A stretch of DNA of 64,000 bases from Xanthocytophaga flava (GTDB lineage Bacteria > Bacteroidota > Bacteroidia > Cytophagales > 172606-1), in assembly GCA_030068525.1 (NCBI GenBank), contig JASJOS010000015.1:228801-292800 (forward strand), written 5' to 3'. The notes under the pieces are model-generated. The model saw only the letters and a list, made by a program, of their open reading frames with translations. It was not told where the DNA came from and ran no database searches. The translations under genes and the position numbers were made by a program. This document shows positions 17,816 to 25,141 of the stretch, piece by piece; position 1 is the first letter of the stretch, and every line of letters begins with the position of its first letter.

Positions 17816-18817
17816 TTATTGAGGCGATAGTAAAAAGGTGTTTTTTTGAACTTGTACATTCAGATCCATTGCCTCTGATACTACATACAGGAGTTCCTGT
17901 GCACTTTCGGCCTGAAAGGTTCCTGTGATTTTACGTGAAGCAAGTGTTGAATCTGTTATCTGTACCGAGACTCCGAAATTTTCGGATAATAACTGAACGA
18001 GTTCTTCTACTGAGGTCCGGTTAAAGACAAACCGATGATCTTTCCAGGAAGTATATTGCTGTACTTCCTGCTTTTGTTGCAGACTAAATGATCCTTTGGA
18101 ATCTACCGTTACCACATCTCCCGGATGGATAACTACAGGTTTATGAATGGTTGCAGTACGTAACTGAACCTTCCCTTTATTTAAAATTACTTTTGAACCA
18201 CGTTGACGACTGAAGACAACGAATTCCGTACCCAGTACTTCTACTTCTAGATTATCGGGTGTTTTTACAATAAAGCGTTTGTGATCTGGTGTATGTGTTA
18301 CTGAAAATTCGGCTTCTCCTTTTAGCAAAACTTCTCGGTTGTCTTTTCCAAAGAAGAAACGGGAATGTTGCAGTTGTGAGTTTGCATTCAGGGTCACAAT
18401 GGTACCATCTTCCAGCTCTACTTTTTTAATCTGGCCGTAAGATGTCTGATAGGTTTTGTTCAGAATAGCCTCTCTCTGCCAGAATGTTCCTATTCCTAAT
18501 AGTGCAACCACAGAGGCGGCTACCCACCAGGATGTGCGCTTACGGGAATAGGAAACAAATGGCGATTGAATGGAATTATAGTTTGTTGAAATAGTTTCTG
18601 TATCTGGATTGGAAGCGCGTGTAACTAGTTTTTCGAAAGCTGAATTGGTATCTGGTATAAACTGCGGATGTTTTTCTTCCCACTCTTCCAGCCAATCATA
18701 GTATTGCTCCCGATTCCGCTCATCTTGCAGCCATTCCTCTATTAACTTGCGTTGTAAAGGATTGGCATTACCTGACAGGAACATAAATATGATATCTTTA
18801 GTCAATTCTGTTTTCAT
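17816..18817 (-). CDS. FecR-family anti-sigma factor
   Basis: A 333-residue inner-membrane regulator. Residues 1-85 are the cytoplasmic sigma-binding part (FLSGNANPLQRKLIEEWL..., rich in Trp and Glu), a single membrane span lies at about 93-112 (WWVAASVVALLGIGTFW), the periplasmic FecR domain runs from 120 to 215 (VELEDGTIVTLNANSQLQ, LLKGEAEFSV, VLGTEFVVF), and a C-terminal DUF4974-like STN-contact domain fills 255-333. In this family the periplasmic part senses the STN domain of the occupied transporter and releases the sigma factor. It lies 66 bp after the sigma gene and before SusC, the standard order of a Bacteroidota cell-surface signalling unit. Confidence 0.95.
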   Translation of the reverse strand: MKTELTKDIIFMFLSGNANPLQRKLIEEWLQDERNREQYYDWLEEWEEKHPQFIPDTNSAFEKLVTRASNPDTETISTNYNSIQSPFVSYSRKRTSWWVAASVVALLGIGTFWQREAILNKTYQTSYGQIKKVELEDGTIVTLNANSQLQHSRFFFGKDNREVLLKGEAEFSVTHTPDHKRFIVKTPDNLEVEVLGTEFVVFSRQRGSKVILNKGKVQLRTATIHKPVVIHPGDVVTVDSKGSFSLQQKQEVQQYTSWKDHRFVFNRTSVEELVQLLSENFGVSVQITDSTLASRKITGTFQAESAQELLYVVSEAMDLNVQVQKNTFLLSPQ

Positions 18818-18883
18818 GAATGTAGGCTTTGCTGAATAGAGTAAAATAGGAGGGGGACACCCTAATCAAAAAGAAAGATTTTT

Positions 18884-19537
18884 TTAAAAGAATAGGGCAG
18901 AAGCGATCAGGATGGACGCAATGAACCATTCTTTTTTCAAAGCAGCCTTTATAATTTTTAGTGCTTTGGTAATATGTGCTTCCACTGTTTTCTGTGAAAG
19001 ATTAATTTCGGCTGCTATTTCTGCATACTTTTTGCCTTCAAAGCGGCTTAACAGGAATACCTTCTGGATCTGTGGAGGAAGTTCTTTGATGATTTTATCC
19101 AGTTTCAGATACAATTCATCGTATTGAAGCATCTGGTCTGCCGTAGGCATGGGCGACGTGAGCAGCAGATCATCTGTGATTTCGTCCGGCGCTTTGCCAA
19201 GTTCAGCACGTAGGTAGGCAAATGCTCTATACCGCACTACTGTAAAGAGGTAGGCTTTGTAGGATGTTTTAACATGAAGATACTGCTCTTTGGTCCAGAA
19301 CTGAAGAAACACTTCAGTTACCAGATCCTCAGCAATCTGTTTGGAATAAACAAACCGGATGGCATGGCTGCACAAAGGTTTGTAATACTTCTTAAAAAGC
19401 AATTCTATCCCTTCTGAGACATTTTCTTCCAGTGTTTTGCGAATAAAAAATTCTTTATCAACTGGGGTACTGGTAGAATTTTCGTCAGATTGAAAAGAAA
19501 ATAAGGATTGTGAACTTTGATTTTCGGGCAACGCCAT
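18884..19537 (-). CDS. ECF RNA polymerase sigma factor (FecI-like, Bacteroidota sigma-70 family)
   Basis: A 217-residue extracytoplasmic-function sigma factor. Region 2 spans about 42-110 (FKKYYKPLCSHAIRF, AEDLVTEVFLQFW, SYKAYLFTVVRYRAFAYLR) and region 4 about 145-203 (LPPQIQKVFLLSRFEGKKYAEIAAEINLSQKTVEAHI, a helix-turn-helix). It ends in a hydrophobic tail, WFIASILIASALFF, which could touch the membrane. It is the first gene of the signalling/uptake set, and by analogy drives transcription of SusC, SusD and GH30 when the FecR protein is inactivated. The 900 bp upstream is non-coding repeat DNA, which will contain its own promoter. Confidence 0.95.
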   Translation of the reverse strand: MALPENQSSQSLFSFQSDENSTSTPVDKEFFIRKTLEENVSEGIELLFKKYYKPLCSHAIRFVYSKQIAEDLVTEVFLQFWTKEQYLHVKTSYKAYLFTVVRYRAFAYLRAELGKAPDEITDDLLLTSPMPTADQMLQYDELYLKLDKIIKELPPQIQKVFLLSRFEGKKYAEIAAEINLSQKTVEAHITKALKIIKAALKKEWFIASILIASALFF

Positions 19538-20048
19538 ACCTGCGACTCAATAATAAAAACAAATCAAAAACTCTTCTTGCCTATAAGAGTTAAAACCCCG
19601 GTGCATACCCTAATAAGAATTTCATTTTTTTTATAATTTTTTGCAAAACCTCTAGGGAGCAGTGTTTTCCTCTACTCTATACTGTTTTCCAAAGTATACC
19701 CGAATGCGTAAATTTTCTGTAAGAGTAGAACATGAGGCATTGTATAAAAGTGCCACCTTAGCAGATATAATGAGTGTGGGAATTGTCCGGGTTTGTTTAT
19801 GGAAAGGGTAAAAGGTTGATTTATTGTGTATTGTCAGCCTTTTGTGAATAGTATTTTTTCTGTGTTATCTACTAAGTAGCATTGCCTAGGTATAAAATAT
19901 TTTTTCACTAGCGAGTAAATTTTCTATTTTGCATAACTAGTAAAAACACAGACAGAAGCTACTCCAACTTTAAGCCAAAAGTTTGTTTTTGCTTTGCTGA
20001 GTCGCGACTTGCCTGTTACACATCAGTGTGGGCGTGAGCGGAACACAT
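19538..20048. other. Non-coding region upstream of the sigma factor gene
   Basis: No convincing gene. It should hold the minus-strand promoter for the sigma factor. One short plus-strand frame (19704-19811, 35 codons beginning MRKFSVRVEHEALY) has no visible signal, ribosome site or family and was not called. Confidence 0.4.
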
Positions 20049-20087
20049 GTGACAAATAGAGCCAATGTTAGTTCCTAAGAGAAAATA
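20049..20087 (+). repeat. Relic of a family B element
   Basis: GTGACAAATAGAGCCAATGT and the following TTCCTAAGAGAAAATAG match the left interior of the family B copy at 35542-35683 (GACAAATAGAGCCATCTGTG, then TTTCTGAGAGAAATAA). The terminal repeats are not recognisable. Confidence 0.55.
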
Positions 20088-20090
20088 GCT

Positions 20091-20382
20091 GCTACAAAGA
20101 GAGTTGTGATCCCCTTAATCGCGGATGGTTATGTAGGTGCGTAGAGATAAAAATTCCGCGGGCCTAGCGTTAACCCTGTGGGGCGAAGCTTTGGAATTTT
20201 TTGTCCTTTTTTGGTTACTTTTTTGGACAAGCAAAAAAGTAACAGGCCGCAAGTAGACTCATGTAAGGGACAATAAAGAAACTAAGGGAGGAATCTCTCT
20301 CAAAAATTTACCCAAGCCTACATTTTTCAAAAGTATAGACTTGGGTTGTACTCTCTTCAAAATTCAGATCATCTATGTAGTG
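20091..20382. mobile_element. Family C element, copy 2 (degenerate ends)
   Basis: It shares GCTACAAAGAGAGTTGTGAT, GTAGGTGCG, TGTGGGGCGAAG and CAAGCAAAAAAGTAACAGG with the copies at 4.4 and 42.2 kb in the same order. It contains a perfect 12-bp hairpin, GTTACTTTTTTG/CAAAAAAGTAAC (20214-20243, 6-nt loop), and a second stem ACCCAAG/CTTGGGT (20310-20346). The ATGASTCAT ends of the other copies are not recognisable here. It lies just beyond the 3' end of the macroglobulin gene, where the first hairpin could act as a terminator. Confidence 0.65.
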
Positions 20383-20437
20383 TATCTAGGATACAATCAA
20401 AAGTCAGGTTTAAAGTTTGATGCATATCACCAGTGCT

Positions 20438-23400
20438 TTATTTCAAAATCTCAATTTTCTCTCCACCTTCCCAGTCTTTAAACTCATTTGTATAGTAGAG
20501 ATAGGCTGTACTGGCAGGTGCTGTAAAGGTGCCAGGAGCCTCAGCTTTCAAGTCAAGCTGAATCTGAAGCCAGTCTTTAGGGGCTACTTTACGGTAATAG
20601 AATACTACATAATTTTTGCGCACTTCATAGAAGTCTACTATCTTCTTTTCCTGTAGTTCCTTTAACTGCCAGGGTTGTGGACTCAATCCAGATGGGATGC
20701 CCACCAGAGCCACAGTCATAGGGAGTGTTTCACTGGTTTTGTTTTTAACCCATGTAGTCATTCGTACCGTTTGTCCGGTTTGGATAGCTGTATGAGAAAG
20801 CTGAGTTTCCACGTCTACCTTACATTCAGGTGCACTGTTTGGAGTTTGGGATGCCCAGGATACATTCATAGAATAAGGAAGAGCTGTTTTTGTGTTTTCA
20901 AATACAACACGGAAAGGTTGTTTACCTTCTTTCATAAACCGTTCTATACCTGTAATCGTAATATCTTCCCGTGCATCCTTTTCATACGACTGAGAGCCAA
21001 TCAACTCTTCTCCCATATATACCAGCAGATTACCTCCCTCTGATGTGTGTCGTACAAATTTGGCATATTCAGTCAGCGATTTCAGTGCCAGAATAGTAGC
21101 CTGAGTAGATCCAAAGCCTCCATACTTTCTGGATTTTACAATTTTATTGACAAGCTTCTGTACCTGAGTTTCATCGGGATTGGTTGTCTTTAGTAAGGCT
21201 TGCAATAAAAGAGAAGCCGTTTCTATTTGTAGTGACTGTCCATACGAAGAGGTCATAGATGTAGCCATTTTTGCCTTTTCAAGTCCTTTTTCGTTTATCT
21301 GGCGAATACATTCTGTTATGAGTTTTTCTCCTTTCTCTGTGTCTTTCAGATTGAAAGCTGCATTGGCTAAAAGTGCCATCTGGTAGAGATCCTGATTTTT
21401 GAGGGCTATCTGATAACTGTTCTCATACTCTGGTCTGATTTCCTGGATTCCGGCTTCTGTCAGGGCATAGACAATATAGGCATTCATAGCCTGATCGCTG
21501 CCCGGAATAGAGTACATGTGTCGGGGATTCAAAATAAAGCTTCCTTTCCCGTCTCGACGGCTCAGTATCCATTGTTTGGTCCGTCTGAGCATTTTCTCGT
21601 CTACCCCGTCATACACTTTCTTCATTTCTGTAAACTCTGCCAGACCAAAAGCCGTCAGTGCTTCATGGGGAGGAGTATGTCCAAACCACTCAAAGCCATC
21701 TTCTTTGGTTTCAAACCCTATCAGGCGTTTGTAGCCTTTATCAATATAGTCCAGTGCCTGCTTCTCCAGTTTGGGATTGGACGTGCCTGATTCCCGTAAA
21801 TATTGTAATACCAATACATTGGGATAGGTAGAGGAAGATGTCTGTTCAAAACATCCATAGGGTTCTCTCAATACCGATTCAATGCCATTTAGTAATTCAC
21901 TCAATAGATTAGGATAAGCTTTTAACTCTGCTTTAATAGAGCCTTTGACAGGTTCATTGATCGTGAACGAAAACTGTGCCTCTTTTTCTTTGCCAGAGTA
22001 GACCATTTCTGTTGGAAAGCCCTTCGGCTGTACATCTATCTCCTGTGAAACCGTCTCCTGCATGCCATCGCCCTGGAAGATAAGTGTCAATGTGCCTTTA
22101 CCTGCTACGGGTTGCACTTCGGCATGTAAATACAAGGTTTTGGCTTCTCCTGGAAGACTATACACCGATCCATTGAAAGCGGTGATTTTCAGTTGAGGAG
22201 GTGTTTTTATGGTAAGTTCACCATGAATGGCCTGACTGGTAGTATTCTTCAGGGAGATAGGAATTTCCAGTCTGTCTTCGAAAGTAAGATAGGGAGGGAT
22301 TTTTGCCTCGATGCTGAAAGGTAACTGGGTTGCATAGGTTAGTTCGGCACGACCTGCCAGGCCACTGGTACTCATACCCTCTGTAGTAACTCGAAAGGCA
22401 GTGACCTGATCTGAATTATAAAAGCTTACATAGGCAGTACCTGTTCTGGCATCTGTCTGTATTTCAGGATTCCAATAAATAGTACTTCGAAAGTCTGTAC
22501 GTTCAGCCACTGCTTTCTTCGGATCATAGACCGGTATATAGAATTCCCGAGCTACAGAAAACTTTCGTTCAGCGATATATACCTGAGAAATCGGAAGCTT
22601 GTTGCGGGGGATAGATCGTTTGTAATAGACGTCCTTTTTAGTGGTAATAACAATAACGCCATTGCTCCCACGTGAGCCGTATAAGGCGGTTGCTTCTCCT
22701 GATTTCAGTACAGTGATGCTGGCTATATCAGTTGGAGAAATAAATTCAGGTGTAGTAATGAGTGTTCCATCTACAACATACAGGGGTTCACTGTTGGCTA
22801 TGCTACTAACACCACGTATCTGAACACCTGATACAGACCCTGGTGCTCCATCTGACTGCGTTATTTGCACACCTGATATTCGACCCTGTAAGGTCTGTGA
22901 TAGTTCTGTAGATGGGAATATACTCAATTCACCGGATTGCACAACCGATACAGAGGCTGTTAAGTCCTGTTTTCTTTGGGTGGCATACCCCACCACTACA
23001 ACTTCATTGAGAGCCTGAACATCAGCAGAAAGACTCATATCTCCTAACGAGAATGGCGAATCTTCCATTACATCAGTAGATTTTGATTGAGCCTTTGGTG
23101 AAGGATTAGGTTTGCTGACTTGTACCCTTTTTGGAGTGGCAACAACCTTTTCCTTTATCGCTTCATTTTGCCATTTAAAATCCTGGTTAGGTGCTATGGA
23201 ACCTGGATTACTTGTTGGTTCCTGATCGAGTTTAATGTATAGATATTGAGGGAAAATACCTGATGCTTGGGCAAATAGCTGAATAGCCACTTTGGGATTG
23301 ATTGCCTGAAACAGGAATCGTCCGTTAGAGCCGGTTTTAAGTTGTGCCGAACGTCGTTTATCATCCAGTTCAAATAAGGTTACTGTAGCAGATATGGGTT

Positions 23401-25099
23401 TCTGATCACGTGCATCCAGGATAGTTCCGGATAAGTTACCTGTTTTCTCGGGGGCAAAAATCATGTTTTGAGGACCTTCCTGAACCTGTTGCCAGGTAAA
23501 TCTTCTCCAGCCATGTGTCATCATCACATAGTCCAGTGCTTTGGATGCTTTGGGCTCATTGGGCTTAAAGTAAAAAAAAGGTTCTTCTATCTTACCTCTC
23601 AGATCCGAGCTCATCAGCATGTGAGACAGTATGTTATCTTGTTTGTCATCCGCAAACGTTACCAGCCGATCATCAGCCACCGAAAGGGACAGGTTAGCTG
23701 GTACAGGCAGGCTATCTTCATCCAGGGTACGGATGGTAAGGTCTACTTTTTCGCGGGGAGAGTAGTGCTTCTTATCGGTGGTGACAGAGATATGCATTTT
23801 ACGTTGTGCATTCACGAATACCAGTCGTTCACAACGCGGTACCTGATTGTAGTCAAACAGTGTAACCTGAGCAATACCAATAGGAAAATCCTTGAGAGGA
23901 ATAGAAACCTGATTGTGTCCTATCTCAGCAGAGATTTCCTTGGTATAATAGATTTTGCCACGTACCTGACCTACCAGATAAATCGGTTTGCTGGCAGGGG
24001 CATGAAAAGAGAGTTGAAGCTGTTTTGCTGTAACCGTATCCATAGACAACACATATCCTTTAGGTAATGCTGCAGGAAGGGCATAGGTTTGACTGATGGC
24101 AGGCTGGGTGATGTGTACAATGTATTGTTGATCTTGTGAAGGAGTTAGGGCAAATGCCCCCATGCCTTGATGAAAGCTTTTGAATGACTGAAGTTTTTTG
24201 CCTGTTTCATCGGTTACATAGCCTTCTATATCGGCTGGCTTGCCAAACTCATTGATAGCTTTAAAGGCTACCCTACTGGGAATGCCTGCTACCAGATCAC
24301 CTCCTTCTGGAAAGAAATGAAGGGCAATTTTATTGAGTACAATGGGTATTGAGCGGGATATACTTTCGGTATTTCCTTCATACGAAATCGTGATGTTTAG
24401 CAGGCCGTCTGTGGTTTGCAGATCAGCAGGCAAGGCAAAACGGATACTTGCTTTTCCATTTTTATCTGAAACTGCATGGGCTTGGAGAAATTGCTTTCCT
24501 TCAATCTGCACAGTATAGGTGACTGACTTTTCAGTTAACGGATGATTTTGCAAATCTTTCATTTCCAGATCTGCCACTACCGGATCTCCGGCCCCGTATG
24601 CTTTTCGGGTAAAGTCCAGCTTCATCAGCAGACGGGGAGTGATTACTTTCTGTACCTGAATTTCTTTTTCAAAAAATGCTTCCGGTCCCTGATTTCTCAT
24701 CCACTGGGTATAGGCTCTCAACTTATATAATCCTCCGGGTGCTGATTCCTCCAGATGAAAGTCTCCATATACACTTCCTTTTTTTACCAGAAGCTGCAAT
24801 GTTTTCTCTACTGTTCCGCGCGGATTAACCAGTTCCACATAGACAACATGACTGGCAGCATCTGCTGTAAGAATAAGACCATTCGCCAGATATCCTTTGA
24901 ACCAGATATCTTCACCCGGTTTGTAGAACGTCCTATCTGTATGGATGTATAGTTTTTCGTCTGGTATTTTATCTGTATAGGCTTCTGTCTTTTGGCGTAG
25001 GTAGTCGAGAAAATTTGCCGGTAACAGCATGGGTAGTTTAAATGCCGACAGACAAAGGATCGACAGGCTGATAAATAAAAGTATAAATTTCGTTTTCAT
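20438..25099 (-). CDS. Alpha-2-macroglobulin-like protein with an embedded TonB-receptor plug domain
   Basis: A 1553-residue exported protein with signal MKTKFILLFISLSILCLSAF. Early MG domains include the MG2 motif (DKLYIHTDRTFYKPGED-like, about 47-64), further macroglobulin domains reach about 540, and a CnaB/carboxypeptidase-D-like segment follows near 570-640. Residues about 690-825 are an entire SusC-type plug (LNEVVVVGYATQRK, TLQGRISGVQI, PLYVVDG, ALYGSRGSNGVIVITTKK). Next come the A2M domain (about 890-1000) and a thioester domain with EPYGCFEQTSSS, where Cys1083, Glu1085 and Gln1086 keep the CxEQ thioester pattern. A helical toroid and a C-terminal receptor-like domain follow. No barrel is encoded. 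Macroglobulins trap proteases; bacterial ones guard the envelope. The gene starts 42 bp after the plug-poor barrel gene, so the two are probably co-transcribed. Cooperation between them is inference. Confidence 0.9.
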   Translation of the reverse strand: MKTKFILLFISLSILCLSAFKLPMLLPANFLDYLRQKTEAYTDKIPDEKLYIHTDRTFYKPGEDIWFKGYLANGLILTADAASHVVYVELVNPRGTVEKTLQLLVKKGSVYGDFHLEESAPGGLYKLRAYTQWMRNQGPEAFFEKEIQVQKVITPRLLMKLDFTRKAYGAGDPVVADLEMKDLQNHPLTEKSVTYTVQIEGKQFLQAHAVSDKNGKASIRFALPADLQTTDGLLNITISYEGNTESISRSIPIVLNKIALHFFPEGGDLVAGIPSRVAFKAINEFGKPADIEGYVTDETGKKLQSFKSFHQGMGAFALTPSQDQQYIVHITQPAISQTYALPAALPKGYVLSMDTVTAKQLQLSFHAPASKPIYLVGQVRGKIYYTKEISAEIGHNQVSIPLKDFPIGIAQVTLFDYNQVPRCERLVFVNAQRKMHISVTTDKKHYSPREKVDLTIRTLDEDSLPVPANLSLSVADDRLVTFADDKQDNILSHMLMSSDLRGKIEEPFFYFKPNEPKASKALDYVMMTHGWRRFTWQQVQEGPQNMIFAPEKTGNLSGTILDARDQKPISATVTLFELDDKRRSAQLKTGSNGRFLFQAINPKVAIQLFAQASGIFPQYLYIKLDQEPTSNPGSIAPNQDFKWQNEAIKEKVVATPKRVQVSKPNPSPKAQSKSTDVMEDSPFSLGDMSLSADVQALNEVVVVGYATQRKQDLTASVSVVQSGELSIFPSTELSQTLQGRISGVQITQSDGAPGSVSGVQIRGVSSIANSEPLYVVDGTLITTPEFISPTDIASITVLKSGEATALYGSRGSNGVIVITTKKDVYYKRSIPRNKLPISQVYIAERKFSVAREFYIPVYDPKKAVAERTDFRSTIYWNPEIQTDARTGTAYVSFYNSDQVTAFRVTTEGMSTSGLAGRAELTYATQLPFSIEAKIPPYLTFEDRLEIPISLKNTTSQAIHGELTIKTPPQLKITAFNGSVYSLPGEAKTLYLHAEVQPVAGKGTLTLIFQGDGMQETVSQEIDVQPKGFPTEMVYSGKEKEAQFSFTINEPVKGSIKAELKAYPNLLSELLNGIESVLREPYGCFEQTSSSTYPNVLVLQYLRESGTSNPKLEKQALDYIDKGYKRLIGFETKEDGFEWFGHTPPHEALTAFGLAEFTEMKKVYDGVDEKMLRRTKQWILSRRDGKGSFILNPRHMYSIPGSDQAMNAYIVYALTEAGIQEIRPEYENSYQIALKNQDLYQMALLANAAFNLKDTEKGEKLITECIRQINEKGLEKAKMATSMTSSYGQSLQIETASLLLQALLKTTNPDETQVQKLVNKIVKSRKYGGFGSTQATILALKSLTEYAKFVRHTSEGGNLLVYMGEELIGSQSYEKDAREDITITGIERFMKEGKQPFRVVFENTKTALPYSMNVSWASQTPNSAPECKVDVETQLSHTAIQTGQTVRMTTWVKNKTSETLPMTVALVGIPSGLSPQPWQLKELQEKKIVDFYEVRKNYVVFYYRKVAPKDWLQIQLDLKAEAPGTFTAPASTAYLYYTNEFKDWEGGEKIEILK

Positions 25100-25141
25100 A
25101 AAACCCGAAAGTTTACCTGATAGATAAGGGAGAATAATAGA

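Noticed and set aside
19704..19811. 35-codon plus-strand frame (MRKFSVRVEHEALY...)
   Set aside because: No ribosome site, signal, motif or homologue could be recognised; kept out of the annotation, although a small protein is possible.
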